DNA from: Prostheceraeus crozeri
Lineage: Eukaryota; Platyhelminthes; Polycladida; Euryleptidae
Direction of reading: 5' to 3'
Length of the DNA: 64,000 nucleotides
Assembly: GCA_907163375.1 (NCBI GenBank)
Contig: CAJQUW010000895.1
Coordinates: 1 to 64,000 of the forward strand
Part shown: positions 10,668 through 22,290 of the stretch, in pieces
Layout of the letters: each line of letters starts with the position of its first letter
Numbering within the stretch: the stretch's first letter is position 1
The notes under the pieces: generated by a model
Told to the model about the DNA's origin: nothing
What the model saw: the letters and a program-made list of their open reading frames with translations, nothing else
Database searches by the model: none
Program-made: the position numbers and the translations under genes

Positions 10668-13600
10668 TCACTTTGATTCGACAAGGAGAACTAACTTATG
10701 GATAGGTCTTTCCAAAATCTTAGGGCTACCCTTTCGCACAACAAGTACTTTGACCCTTCGAACTAAGCCATCAGAACTTGGGACGACTTCGGCAACCTTC
10801 CCTAATGGCCATTCATTTCTTTTGACGTCGGGCTCATCTAATAAAACGACATCTCCAACTTTGACATTTCTTCGTTCACTCTTCCAAATCTTTCGTAAAT
10901 TTTGACTGAGGATATATTCCTTTCTCCATCTACTCCAAAATTGTTCTGATAAATATTGAACGCGTCGCCATCGTTTCCTAAGATACATATCCCTTTGTGT
11001 GAATTCTCCTGGTGGAGGAGGAATTGAGCTCTTCATAGTCAAAATGTGATTTGGTGTTAGAGGTTCAATATCAATGCTATTATGAAAATCAGTGGTCAAA
11101 GGTCGATTGTTAACTATGGCCATGGCTTCGTAGAATAAAGTTCGGAGCGAGGAATCATCTAATCTCTTAGACTGCAAGTCTACGACATTACTTAAAATGG
11201 ATCTGATGGTTCTTATTTGTCTCTCCCATATGCCTCCCATATGACTAGCATGAGGAACATTGAACACGAATTCACAGTTCTGATCTCTTAAGTAAGCTGT
11301 CAAACCCTTGGCATCAAATTGTTCTTCAAATGCACGTTTGAGTTCAGACTGTGCTCCAACGAAATTGCTACCTCTATCACATCTTATTTGTTTCACCTTT
11401 CCTCGTATTGCTATGAAACAACGCAAGGCATTTATGAAAGCGTCAGTTGTCAAGTCATCAAGTGCTTCAATGTGAATTGCTCTTGAGCAACAACAAGTAA
11501 ATAAAACACCGTATCTTTTATTTTCTTTTCTTCCAACTTTGGTCACGAAAGGCCCGAAACAATCCATACCACAGAATGTAAACGGAGGAGAGGGTTCTAC
11601 TCTATCATATGGTAATTCTGCCATCATCTGACATTCAACTGGACGACGTAGCTTTCTGCAAGCGACACAAGAACGTATGACAGAAGATACCAAGTGACTT
11701 GCGCTAATAATCCAAAATCCGTTTGATCGCAATTCATTTAGTGTCATACCACGACCTTGATGCATCACCTTCTCATGGAAATGACGAACTAATAAAAGTG
11801 ATACGTGACTATTCTTATTTAAAATAATCGGAAACTTGATTCCATATGACAATGAAGAGGACTGAAGTCGACCACCAACACGAATAATACCATCATTGTC
11901 AGTAAAAGGGTTTAGGGACAAGAATGAATCTGATTTCTCTAATTCTTCTTGAGAAGTTCTGACAAGAAAGTGAGTTGCATTTTCAATTTCAGATACGGAA
12001 GCTGGTAAGCAACTTTTCAACCCTTTTACTCTCCGCTGCAGTCTAGCGAAAGCTCTCAATAGAGGCATCCATTCCGAAAATCTCTTTATGCAAGAAAGAA
12101 TTGGTGTAGAAGGCGAAGTCGTGGCGGACGTGCTGAATACTACGGTGCGCTTGATTTCAGGATCCTTTGCTGACAACGGATAATTTTCTGCCTGTGTATA
12201 GTCAATCTTTGGATTCCATAGAAAATCTGGTCCACTATACCAATTCGACCGTTGCAGTTCATAAGCAGTTAACCCGCGAGAAGCATGATCAGCAGGGTTT
12301 GACCTGCTCTCGACGTAACGCCATTGGTGAGGTTTTGAAAAATTCCTGATGATCTGAACTCTGTTTGCCACATACATCTGAAACCTTCGAACATCATTTG
12401 AAATATAACCAAGCACGACTTTTGAATCAGTCCAGAATACTTCCTTGTTGGGTGAAAGATTGAGTTCTTCTTTCAGCATGTTGCTGACTTTCGCTGAAAG
12501 TACTGCGGCAGCAAGCTCCAAACGAGGAATAGTCGTAACTTTGGATGGGGCGACTCTCGACTTTCCCATCAATAATGTGCAATGAATTCTATCAGTCTGA
12601 TCGATTAATTTGACGTAAGAGCACTGTCCATATCCAACCGTACTAGCATCAGAAAAATGATGCAACTCAATCACCTTCACATCTGAGAAAAGTGGAGGCG
12701 TAATGCATCGAGGAATTCGAACATCTGAAATTAATGAGAAGTCAGACAACCAGCGCTTCCATTTTGGCATGAGATCTTGAGGTAATTCATCGTCCCAAGA
12801 AATTCCATTTTTACACATTATCTGCAAAATACCTTTTCCACAAAGTATGAAAGGTGCTAAGAAGCCTAGAGGGTCATAAATGGAGGCAACCATCGATAAA
12901 ACATGCCTTCGGTTCGTTATACCATCATCTCTCTTTGTCATTTTGAACAGAAAGCAATCGTCATTCGTATCCCATTGTATCCCTAGGGTTGATGAAAGTG
13001 GTAATAAGTCAACATGCAAATCGGCTTCCTTTAAATCACTTGACAGCTCATCGCGTGGAAGAACAGACAAGACATCCTTGCTATTTGAACAAAATTTATG
13101 CAGACGCAAACCGCCTTCTTGACAAATAGTACGAGCTTCGCCTGCAACTCTTATTGCTTCTTCAATTGAATGAGTACTGCATATTCCATCATCAACATAA
13201 AAGTTGTGGAGAATGAAATCAGCTCCGAGTTTCATGTCATCCTTGTGAAGAGACGCCAAGTGCTTTAAACCAAAATTTGCACATCCCGGGGACGAACTTG
13301 CTCCGAAAAGATGAACTCGCATTCTATATTCAATGGGGCTTAGATCAACATTTCCTCCCGGCCACCATAAGAACTTCAAATATCCCCTATCTTCAGGTTT
13401 TACAAGAAACTGATGGAACATCCTTTCAATGTCACAAGTTAGAGCAATTCTATTCTTGCGGAATCTACATAGAACACCAAGCATGCTATTCGTGAGATCA
13501 GGTCCTGAAAGAAGATGATCATTCAGCGAGGTTCCTGCAAATTTGCTAGAGCAGTCAAAAACGACACGAATTTTATTTGGTTTCTTTGGGTGATAAACAC

Positions 13601-16298
13601 CATGATGAGGGATAAACCACGACTCTCCATCTTTATTTTCAGTGGAAAGTTCTGCATCATTCTTAGCAATCACATCTTCCATAAAGGTAGTGTAATCACT
13701 GTGAAACTTTTCATCTCTTGACATTTTTTTCTTTAAATGTTCAAGTCGTTTTTCGGCCAGCAATCTATTATTTGGTAAGCTAGGACGAGATTTGAATGGA
13801 AGGGGTAACTGTATATGGCCATTTTCGAGTTGCTTCATTTCGTCGTTCATCATATCAATGAATCGAACATCTTCTTGAGAAAATTTCATATCTGTCTCAA
13901 ATTTAAAATCGCTCTCTAGAACTGACAGGACATCAAGACTATTGATTGGTACTTCCTTAATACTTGTTCTATGACAAAAGACAGAGCTCGAGCATTTGTC
14001 ACCAACAATGGACCAACCTAGATCGGTCCTCACAGCAAATGGTTCATCTTTTATCCCGCTTATTACTTCTCTAGGAGTCAGAGCTTGAGGGCAATTGTAA
14101 CCGATCAGAAGACCTATTTCACAATTTTGACGAGGAGGTATATCATTTTTTATTTTCTGTAGATGCTGCCACTTACTAGCAGTGTCCGAGGTCGGAATGG
14201 CACTTTTATCTGCAGGAATTTCGTCTTTCGTGTATAACTTTGGGACGACCATAGTAATATCACTGTCTATGCCTCTGACCTTTAAACAACGAATTGCTTG
14301 ACAATCGACAATGGCACAGCTGGATAACATCGTGGAAAGCTTCAAACGAACATCGTGTGCATGCAGATTTAATGCATCCTTCAATGAAGTTGAAATAAAT
14401 GAGGAGTCACTCTGAGTATCAAGCATTGCATACGTAAGAATTTCTGTGCTATCATTCTCAGATGTGGATATCCACACTGGGACAATCATGGAAGTCAACG
14501 TTTTACTTTCATCACTGTAGCATTTCAAGGCAGACGCACTTTGACTAAATGAGCTGTCATTTCCTTTTTCAGCAACCTCATTGTTGTCTTCATTAGTCAC
14601 ATGTAGAAGCGTGGGATGCAATTTTCCACAACTTTCGCATGTCGCTCTCTGCTTACAAGACTTAATTCTATGTCCCCGTCTCAAACAGCCAAAACATAAA
14701 CCTTTCTCTTTTGTAAATATTCTGCGTTCATAAACGCTCATGCCTGTGAACTTAGGGCATTTATGAATCCAATGACCGCCAAAACAGACAGGACATGAAA
14801 TATTCCACTGAGATTCAGGAGCTACATTGTTTGCAGAAAAAACTTGGCTACTGATATTTGTTTGTTTGTGTCCTACAGATGCAGTGGTGGCGCCAGTCTT
14901 GAATATCGGATTATTAACGATATCTGATTCATTGGAAAGAAAGTCTACGAATTCTTTAAAAGTTGGAAAGCACCTCTTATTTTTCAAATTCGATGTGACT
15001 ACTCTATTCCATCGACATCTCAACCACTCAGGAAGCTTAGCTAGCATTTTCCGATTCTCTTCGCAATCGTTTAAAATCTCTAACCCGCTGACTCGATGGA
15101 TTGCATCGCTACAAGCTGAGAGAAAATCAGAAAAGTCTCGCAGCGCCTTATCATCCTTCTCACCCACTCTCGGCCAATTCGCAATCCTCTCTCTATACGC
15201 ACGTTGAATCAAAAACTGATCGCCGTAGCGACAGGTCAATCTGTTCATAGCATCATCAAACGCCATTTCATCTAAACGAAGAAAGGCACCCTTAATAGCA
15301 TTTGCAGCAGGTCCCGATGTGTACCTTTTCAGATAGAAGAGTTTCTCAGATTGAGTCGTGCATTTAGATTCTATCAGGACTTTGAAAGAATTTCTCCATT
15401 CAGAGAACTGAAGAGGATCACCAGAGAAAATCTGTGGTTCTGGAACGGGTAATCTATTTAGCGACATCGTTTCTTTCAAAACTTCAACAAAATCGGAAGT
15501 AAGGTTGTTCGAAATATGTTTCAAGTTGTCATTTGGAACATGTTTGATATCCTGTGAAACATCGATTCTGCTGTCATTACTGGTTTCTGCCTCTAGTACT
15601 CTGAGTCGAGCTTCAGCTATCTTCACCCTTTCTAATGCTTTCACGAACTCTAGTTTTTCTTCTTCTTCCTTAAGCTTACGTTGCTGGATATGAATAGTTT
15701 GTAGGGCTTCCAACTGAGCTTTCCTCTCAGCCAAATCAGCCATCGCTTCACTGCGCTGAGACTGTGATGCAGCACTCACTGATCTTAACTTATCAGAACA
15801 ATATGATCTGCAACAACGGGAATCAAGCATCTCAGTGTCGCTATCGCCAAAAATGGAGGGATTTAGCTCTTTGTTCAAGATAGTTCGAACATTCACTCTT
15901 GACAACTCTTTGTTGTACACCTCAGTCATGTTCTTGGAGGCAACCTCTCGGACATCGTTTGTAATTTGTGTTACACTATCTACTAACTGCACTTCTTCCC
16001 TGGTAGGTGTCCTAGCTGATTTTATATCCTCATAACACTGTAGGAAAGCATCGTGGGCTGAGTCCAGTGACTTAAGTAAATGATCCTGTTCATAAATTGA
16101 GAGCTCAAATTTCAATCTGGTTCGAGATTCCTTAACACATTGTTTCCATTTTGCATATAAATCATCAAACCTCCTTACATGTTTGTCAATCTGCGACTGA
16201 AGGTACTCTGCGCCTTTCGCAGTCAATTTCCTAGTTCTCTCACTACGTCTAGCAATATCATCAACTTCAATGTCAGAGTTCTCAGCTTTAAGTGACAT
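10668..16298 (-). CDS. BEL/Pao gag-pol polyprotein, intact
   Basis: One uninterrupted frame. The frame opens at 16349, but I prefer the Met at 16298 (codon 18), because it begins a conserved-looking acidic gag start while the 17 preceding residues are hydrophobic and atypical. Counting from 16349, the domains are as follows. There is a coiled-coil gag segment (about 30-260) and a DUF1759 gag domain (about 300-455). Cys/His knuckles lie at about 519-580 (CPVCFGGHWIHKC, CFGCLRRGH, CESCGKLH). An aspartic protease/DUF1758 domain has LDTQSD (D644). The RT has CDIERMFHQF (D973) and YVDD (1051-1054). RNase H has HHFSDAS, WTDSK and DHASRG. The integrase has an HHCC finger (H1524-C1564) and D1596, D1658 and E1709. 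The C-terminus is DUF5641 (about 1790-1885). All catalytic residues are present. The product would be cleaved into capsid, protease, RT/RNase H and integrase. Confidence 0.95.
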   Translation of the reverse strand: MSLKAENSDIEVDDIARRSERTRKLTAKGAEYLQSQIDKHVRRFDDLYAKWKQCVKESRTRLKFELSIYEQDHLLKSLDSAHDAFLQCYEDIKSARTPTREEVQLVDSVTQITNDVREVASKNMTEVYNKELSRVNVRTILNKELNPSIFGDSDTEMLDSRCCRSYCSDKLRSVSAASQSQRSEAMADLAERKAQLEALQTIHIQQRKLKEEEEKLEFVKALERVKIAEARLRVLEAETSNDSRIDVSQDIKHVPNDNLKHISNNLTSDFVEVLKETMSLNRLPVPEPQIFSGDPLQFSEWRNSFKVLIESKCTTQSEKLFYLKRYTSGPAANAIKGAFLRLDEMAFDDAMNRLTCRYGDQFLIQRAYRERIANWPRVGEKDDKALRDFSDFLSACSDAIHRVSGLEILNDCEENRKMLAKLPEWLRCRWNRVVTSNLKNKRCFPTFKEFVDFLSNESDIVNNPIFKTGATTASVGHKQTNISSQVFSANNVAPESQWNISCPVCFGGHWIHKCPKFTGMSVYERRIFTKEKGLCFGCLRRGHRIKSCKQRATCESCGKLHPTLLHVTNEDNNEVAEKGNDSSFSQSASALKCYSDESKTLTSMIVPVWISTSENDSTEILTYAMLDTQSDSSFISTSLKDALNLHAHDVRLKLSTMLSSCAIVDCQAIRCLKVRGIDSDITMVVPKLYTKDEIPADKSAIPTSDTASKWQHLQKIKNDIPPRQNCEIGLLIGYNCPQALTPREVISGIKDEPFAVRTDLGWSIVGDKCSSSVFCHRTSIKEVPINSLDVLSVLESDFKFETDMKFSQEDVRFIDMMNDEMKQLENGHIQLPLPFKSRPSLPNNRLLAEKRLEHLKKKMSRDEKFHSDYTTFMEDVIAKNDAELSTENKDGESWFIPHHGVYHPKKPNKIRVVFDCSSKFAGTSLNDHLLSGPDLTNSMLGVLCRFRKNRIALTCDIERMFHQFLVKPEDRGYLKFLWWPGGNVDLSPIEYRMRVHLFGASSSPGCANFGLKHLASLHKDDMKLGADFILHNFYVDDGICSTHSIEEAIRVAGEARTICQEGGLRLHKFCSNSKDVLSVLPRDELSSDLKEADLHVDLLPLSSTLGIQWDTNDDCFLFKMTKRDDGITNRRHVLSMVASIYDPLGFLAPFILCGKGILQIMCKNGISWDDELPQDLMPKWKRWLSDFSLISDVRIPRCITPPLFSDVKVIELHHFSDASTVGYGQCSYVKLIDQTDRIHCTLLMGKSRVAPSKVTTIPRLELAAAVLSAKVSNMLKEELNLSPNKEVFWTDSKVVLGYISNDVRRFQMYVANRVQIIRNFSKPHQWRYVESRSNPADHASRGLTAYELQRSNWYSGPDFLWNPKIDYTQAENYPLSAKDPEIKRTVVFSTSATTSPSTPILSCIKRFSEWMPLLRAFARLQRRVKGLKSCLPASVSEIENATHFLVRTSQEELEKSDSFLSLNPFTDNDGIIRVGGRLQSSSLSYGIKFPIILNKNSHVSLLLVRHFHEKVMHQGRGMTLNELRSNGFWIISASHLVSSVIRSCVACRKLRRPVECQMMAELPYDRVEPSPPFTFCGMDCFGPFVTKVGRKENKRYGVLFTCCCSRAIHIEALDDLTTDAFINALRCFIAIRGKVKQIRCDRGSNFVGAQSELKRAFEEQFDAKGLTAYLRDQNCEFVFNVPHASHMGGIWERQIRTIRSILSNVVDLQSKRLDDSSLRTLFYEAMAIVNNRPLTTDFHNSIDIEPLTPNHILTMKSSIPPPPGEFTQRDMYLRKRWRRVQYLSEQFWSRWRKEYILSQNLRKIWKSERRNVKVGDVVLLDEPDVKRNEWPLGKVAEVVPSSDGLVRRVKVLVVRKGSPKILERPIHKLVLLVESK

Positions 16299-16694
16299 AA
16301 CTAAAGCATGAAAGTGAAGACAGAAGAAATGATAAACTGTATACAACACCTATTGATTAAATGAGTCAAAATAGGAAGAATGTTTATCTAACTGCTTACG
16401 TAGTAAAATACTTTTCAATATATGATCAATTAGTGCTACAGAAAATTATATTGTTATTACAAATAGAACGTAGTTATGAAGGGTTAACTTATATCAAAAT
16501 ACACCTAATTCCATTATGTCACTAATTTACACAATACAATGCGCAGAAAATTTTCCATTCAATGTTAGCAGCATTCGACACGAGTCACAAACCAATGATA
16601 CACAAATATTTGGGAAATTTCCACCATTTGTCGAAGGCTATTGATCTACTGAAATTAGTGTTTTCACCAATACGCTCCACTGGTACGTTTTCAC
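16299..16694 (-). other. 5' leader of the BEL element
   Basis: About 400 bp between the 5' LTR and the preferred start codon. A tRNA primer-binding site should lie next to the LTR, but I could not match a specific tRNA with confidence. Confidence 0.5.
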
Positions 16695-17103
16695 TATGAC
16701 GGCATACGTCCAATTTGCGCTATTAAGTTGAAAACACCTCAACTGATGCACTAGAATTGTATTTCTTAGATGCAACGTGAAAACTGCAATAAAAAATACA
16801 AGACTCATCATTTCACACTCATAAGTAAATTAGCTACATTTTATCATCAATAAAATTTCTCATCATAGGGAGTTACAAATATGCCTAAAACTCACCGTTT
16901 CCAGCTTTAAATAGCACAATATGTACAATGTATATTTACATGAAATTCTAGGATCCTGATAGACCCAACAAATCAAAACCTTTTCGTTGTCTGGTAACTA
17001 AGAGACATACAAACATTTGAACAGGGATAAAAAATTTGATTTAGAAAAACAAGCATTAAGAAATTCAGCGTCCAGCTGAAGGCAATGTCTTAAGTCCGTT
17101 ACA
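16695..17103 (-). repeat. 5' LTR of the BEL/Pao element
   Basis: 409 bp and the promoter LTR in element orientation. It is followed on the plus strand by ACCAT (17104-17108), the right copy of the target duplication. Confidence 0.92.
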
Positions 17104-17204
17104 ACCATTTCATCCAATATCAGGAATCATCAGCAGGCCTAATTCAAATCTCTCAACATCGACACAACTCCCTATTTAAAGCATCCCTTATTTAGACCAC
17201 GGAA

Positions 17205-17450
17205 CATATTTGTTACTTTGGACCTTCATTTGAGCCATAAACATACGGACCTTATCCTGATTTATGCAGATTATTATCTGTAGAAACGGATGTTTTTAGC
17301 AACGAGTTTTGCATCCAACTTCATTGTTACCTACTTTTCTGCTATATTCTGACAAGTCATTTATCGACAGCATGCAACTCTGAAAATGTGTCAAATATGT
17401 TTCGGACCTTTATTATGTGGACTCTTTCATATCCTTGACACGGACCATTT
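17205..17450 (+). repeat. Dispersed repeat 2, copy 1
   Basis: It aligns with 39755-40000 over about 245 bp. Shared words include catttgttactt, ttttcatttg/cttcatttg, catccaacttcattg, tctgctat, attctgaaaatg/actctgaaaatg and agactctttcata/ggactctttcata. I estimate 75-80 % identity by eye. No coding content or terminal structure was seen, and the family is unknown. Confidence 0.6.
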
Positions 17451-19184
17451 GTTTGACAGTGCAGCATGAATGCGCCGTCAATGTTATTTTATAGACGGGG
17501 GAAAGAAGCACATTCCTAATGTTTCAGATACCGAGACAACATTATATGATACAGCAGATTTTTGAAGTCATTCTATATTGCTTAATCAATTAAGCAACTA
17601 CTTAATTGATCAAGTTGACATAAGTTGCAAGTGATAACACGGCTTTGACTTTTGGGCGTTTTGCTGCCTCAAAGTATCGATTCTCTATTTTGCATGTAAT
17701 TAAAAGTGATTAACGAATTGCATCCAAAATGTTTGGCGTTCGTTTATTGAGAACTCTCGTGATGGATTATACAATTGTGTTCTAATTTACATGCAGAACA
17801 AGCCACAAAGACTCAATAGCTTGTAGGCTGTTTGTTATTCACATCAATGATGTTTGATCTTCCCGCTTCTGATATTTGAGCGGCCTTTTAAGATATCAAG
17901 TGAATGAGATAGGAAACACAGAAATTAATGAACTGGATGACTAAATCCGAACTTGATGACTGAATATTTTGTAATATTTCTTGATTGACCTCAACCTTTC
18001 ATATTGTAGGTTTGGTATCGATTTGACAACAGCCATTCTTAGAGATTTCTTGTGACTGAAAATAAATATCAAACTTGAGATTTCATTTCATGGTAGATGT
18101 CGTAGATAATTATTTGGTGAATGATGGATGGAAACTAAATCAGCTTTGATGAAATAGAAAGATGAAACTCTTTTATGATTGATAAGGCCAAAGAGAGCTA
18201 TTCTCAAACTTCCAGTATTTCTTATTTTATGACTTAAATATCGAATGAAGATAGGTACAAACAACATTGTTTTAGAACAAAGCATGATCATGAGTCCAGT
18301 TCCAATTGAAAGAACAAAATTAAAAGTCTACATTTTTTTGAGAAACATAGTACACGCAGAAAATTTTCGACAACTTGAGACTAGAGGCGAACTCAGCACA
18401 CTGGTTTAGTGTGTTTTGAGAGGACAAACACAAGTCCTTCAACGAACTTTTTAAGACTGCAGCCTATTAGATCTGTTGAATAAAATACTTGCATTGAACT
18501 GGGCTGTCCGGTAAAAACCATCAGTTCTTTCCCACCCTTTTGAGGCAAAAGCTTGCCAAAATTGGTGAAAGCTCTTTCCGGTATTATTGCCGTAAGGTTT
18601 TAGTACATACGAGGAATTGACATTCCTGACTTTGACGATTAGCGTTAGTCATGATATGTTCATTTAATTTGTTTTAAGTTCATCCAATTCGATCAAGATT
18701 AGGGCTGTATTTTCATAATGCAAGCCTTATCAATAATGTATTTCAAATAAGCATCAAATTACAAGAATTACAAGAAATGCAAGCCATTATAAAATGTTCA
18801 AATATAGCTATGTACATGTAAATTCTTTCTAGAGTGCACGTTTTTGCGATTTTATAAAGTTTCAATATAAAAGGCAACCACAGAATTAGACCGGTCGTCT
18901 CTTCTTCCGTTTGACTAGAAGGGAAACATTGGAACATGTAACGTTAATGAAATGGCACAATCTGCTGACTAAATACCATAGAAATCGAACAATGAGCAGC
19001 CAGTTCAACATTAAACACGCCAAATTGCGCAAAGTTTCAGTGACTGTTATCAACCGGATCACACAACAAAGAGACACAGACGATGTCAAGTTCTACAGAG
19101 AAGTTTGTGAATGATTTTTCGTGCGCCTGCTAACTTTTTTTAAAATCATCGGAGGACCCAACATTATCGAGAAAACTTTTGCGC

Positions 19185-19435
19185 AATGATCTGAATTCTT
19201 CGAATCTGAAGGAGTCGTGGCGATCGTAGCATTTTGAAGGATTTCACATCAATCCGCAAGCGACGCATGACTGTTTTTCCTATCTCTGCAAGGTATTAAA
19301 AGTTTCTCTTTTGCCCACTTAGTAAGTTCCTGCATGCGCCATCGTTTTGAATTAGTTGGCACTTCTAGCAAAGTGATGCGATTGAACAATCTAATTCTGT
19401 GGTCGTAGTGCTTTGCAACATAGAGTCGCAATCTG
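19185..19435 (-). repeat. Dispersed repeat 3, copy 1
   Basis: It aligns with 53870-54115: both share attttgaagga, caatccgcaag, acttctagcaaa/atttctagcaaa and aacaatctaattctgt. On the minus strand a 60-codon frame (HRIRLFNRITLLEVP...) is open here but not in the other copy. This may be the tail of an unidentified element's protein. Confidence 0.5.
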
Positions 19436-20214
19436 AAAACCCGTAAGTATTGTCACGCAGCAATTTTAGAAATAGCTCAGATTAGGCTAACGTCAAGAAA
19501 TAGACTGATTTTTGAATTCTAGTTTTAGCCGGTTTAACCAGTTCTTACGAGTTTTGGGGGTTTTAACCGGGTTTTTACCACTTACTGGCAAAACCCAGTT
19601 TTAGCTGCTAAAAAGTCAACCCTGCTATTGAAGGCTTATGTTGTTCATTGAGTTTCAAACCATTGTAAATTTCATAGTTGAACGCAGACCGGGAGTCTAC
19701 TCTGGCATTCCTTTTGTGCTTATACGCATTCCCAACATACTTTATCGGAATCCTTGTTGTAATAAATAGAAGTTTGGTTTATCGTTCCAAAAGTTTAAAT
19801 GAGACTTTTATGTAAAATTTTATATTCCTTTTCATAACCTTTATAGGCAACATTTCGAGGTTCTAATCTAAAATTGACTTTCCAAGGACATTTCCGTTAA
19901 CATTGGTTAACAATTTTGCATGAAGCCTGCATCTTTGAATTAGCTTGAAATCTCTGCAACTCGATTCTACAACTCCATCGGCATTGATACTACTTTTACA
20001 ATAGACAGTTGAACATTCTTCCTCTCATAAATTTTCAAGCAATTTTTGTCATTTTTTGCTGTATTTCATCATGACCCTCACGAGAAATACACGAGAATTA
20101 CAGAGTTTTGTCAATTTTCCAGGTAAAAGACTAATCTACCAAATAAATGTGATTTATTGGCGACGTGTCGCAACATTGCTTCGTCGTCAGACGATATGTT
20201 GCAATTATCATGAA

Positions 20215-21419
20215 CAATGGTGGTCATAAAGTCGCGCACCAAGATTTTGAATTATCTTGTAGCACTCTAAATGACTTTCAAAGGAGAAAAATGCATAATT
20301 GTAACCAATCTAATTAAGAAAATTACATACTGCTTATAGAATCATCATACTGCAGATGTTCAAAATGCTGACCACCAGCAACCACACATAAATTGAGTCG
20401 ATGGTGAAAGTTATCGAACACTAGATTCAGCAAATCTGAATCACCGTTAACTTCCTGACAAGCATCACGAATTCGAGTTCGCAAATGATCCAGGTCATTC
20501 ATGCGCACGGAATATACTAAGTATTTAGCGTATCCCCAAAAGAAGTAATCCACACGATTCAGGTCGGTGGATCGAACAATCCCTTCGACCAACCCAATGA
20601 ACGAAGTTTTAATCCAGCCAGCTGTGCACTATCAAGGCATAGTGTGGAGACGCTCCATCCTGCATGAACCACTCAGACCTGCCTTCTCCAATTGAGTTTA
20701 ACTGAGGGATAAGTTCGTCTTGCAACATTTTGAGGTACTTGTTGCCGTCGAGCGTGGATTCAAAAAAAGAATGGCCCTAAAACATGGTCTTTTCACAGAC
20801 CAGTCGGTTTTTAAACCATGTCGACATTTCCATACGTCGGTCAGGATCGTCTTCGGACAATTTTTGGAGAATCTGAAGTTTGTATGGATGAAAAAGTTCT
20901 TGTTTTGAGTATCTTCTACGTACGGATTTATTTTGGATTTTGCTCAGTTTTATTGAGAATGGCTGTTCGTGTCGCATCAGATACTCTTGGACGTCCACGT
21001 CGCTCCTTGTCGTGAACACTGCCAGTTCCTTTGAACTTCGCAAGTAAACGACCGACTGCCGTGTGACTAAAATTCATTCTTTCATTCTTTTAATTGAACG
21101 TTTCAGCAACAGATCTGTTTGTCGCACCCTTTCGCCCACAAAGTAAGATAATTTCAACTCTGTGTTCAATTGTCAAGGACATGCCCGCTGGTTGTGATTG
21201 AGAAGCCATTGTCGCATCCATTTATCTTGACTCCTTCCTTTCGGAGTAGTGCTCACTTTGCCAGTCACGCGGTCATCTGCACCAAATAATGTTCATTCAT
21301 GAAGTTAAGAACTCTGCATGCGCACGACGAAAGGAGGAGTTTCTACAATAGTACGATTGAAGCTTCAAGCTTGGACGTAGGTCAGATAAACTTTGGTGCG
21401 CGACTTTATGGCCACCTTG
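20215..21419 (-). mobile_element. IS630/Tc1-mariner-type transposon, internally deleted
   Basis: Inverted termini of about 28 bp bound the element: CAATGGTGGTCATAAAGTCG... at 20215 and, in reverse complement from 21419, CAAGGTGGCCATAAAGTCG.... The words CATAAAGTCGCGCACCAA agree exactly. A TA follows the right end (21420-21421); the left TA is not preserved. The interior encodes a degenerate minus-strand transposase. Length 1,205 bp. Confidence 0.8.
20323..21209 (-). pseudogene. IS630-type transposase, degenerate
   Basis: The likely start is at 21209 (MASQSQPAGMSLTIEHR...). A helix-turn-helix N-terminal half follows (VEIILLCGRKGATNRSV; HTAVGRLLAKFKGTGSV; RRGRPR), with stops and at least two frame changes, then HPYKLQILQKLSEDDPDRRM. 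The first catalytic-Asp segment (SDE...LNG) is missing, which indicates an internal deletion near 20780. The second, MQDGASPHY, is present at about 20650. The third lies in TDLNRVDYFFWGY (20545-20580), where the usual SPDLTPLD-type sequence has become STDLNRVD. The C-terminus GGQHFEHL is typical. It cannot produce active enzyme. Confidence 0.75.
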
Positions 21420-21768
21420 TATATTGTTGCGATATATGTTACGCCGGTATTTCTTTTCTTTCACTTGACCAGAAAGTTAGTGAAGTCATAGACTTTATGT
21501 AATTTTTCTATAAGACATTAAATTACAAGAGCAAATGAGGTGATTTTTGTGCAGATATTAGAATTTACACTGCATCTTTGAGTTTTCTGTGATGCCAATA
21601 CGTCGTCCAGACTTGAGACATAAAATGAACTAACTAGCGGTATCTCACAATATTCAACATGTTTAATAAGTTTCCGTAATGAACCCTAGTGATCATTTTC
21701 TATGGAAATCCCATAAAATTTCGCAGTAGAATTATCGCGCATTGTCTACTGCAAAACAGCACTAATTT

Positions 21769-21834
21769 TCTACTGCCAAAAAGACCTACAGACATCAATC
21801 CTCTACTGCCAAAAAGGCCTACAGACATCAATTT
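21769..21834 (+). repeat. 33-bp tandem duplication
   Basis: Two adjacent 33-bp copies beginning tctactgccaaaaag and differing at three positions, just inside the left terminus of the candidate element. Confidence 0.85.
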
Positions 21835-22290
21835 ATAAACGCATTCAGACAAGCAACAATTTTCACGATATTTTGCGATTAATTAGGAATAATATAAATG
21901 CCGATCGAACCTCAAGCAAGCGTAATTTTAAGTCCCGTGGATACATTAAATCATCCACCAGGATTCAAAACTACCGAATTTGAGGTATTGAACAGTGCCT
22001 AAAAATAATAATAAAACTCACATTATATTTTCCATTTTCTCCAATCCTCCTTCAGAGATTCAACCTGTATTATTCAACTTGCATTTGTTCGACTGTAGCT
22101 GTGTGTGGATCGAATATTTGATTACAATATAATTTCACTTCAAATGACTTTTCAGCAATGTAATCAATCACTTGTTTAATAATGGTTTTCAGCGAAAGTG
22201 AAAAGATATTAGGTAGTTGAGTCAGAATGATGCGAATCAAAATGTGTAGATGAAGATGATGTTGAAGGTTAGGAACAGGAGGTAGTTCAA

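Larger units (their letters stand above)
9928..17103 (-). mobile_element. Full-length BEL/Pao LTR retrotransposon
   Basis: A complete element of 7,176 bp transcribed on the minus strand. It has two 409-bp LTRs, a single 1.9-kb-codon gag-pol frame, a polypurine tract beside the 3' LTR, and a 5-bp target duplication ACCAT (9923-9927 and 17104-17108). The LTRs differ at one aligned base (10050 G, 16817 A), so the insertion is very recent on an evolutionary scale. Five-base duplications, the DUF1759/DUF1758/DUF5641 domains and a retropepsin-RT-RNase H-integrase order are all BEL/Pao features. No envelope-like frame follows the integrase. Nothing in the sequence shows a lesion, so the copy could be competent. 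Confidence 0.95.
17109..20214. other. Unassigned AT-rich stretch with two dispersed-repeat copies
   Basis: No gene is recognised. It contains two diverged dispersed repeats described separately (17205-17450, 19185-19435), a small palindrome cttaatcaattaag near 17581-17594, and a stretch rich in TTTTAACC-like words at 19510-19600. Confidence 0.45.

Noticed and set aside
16299-16349. Upstream Met of the BEL gag-pol frame (17 extra residues)
   Set aside because: The extension is hydrophobic and unlike a gag N-terminus; the Met at 16298 begins the charged, family-like sequence.
16660-16694. tRNA primer-binding site beside the BEL 5' LTR
   Set aside because: A TGG-starting stretch exists about 15 bp from the LTR, but I could not match it to a tRNA 3' end and it is not directly adjacent.
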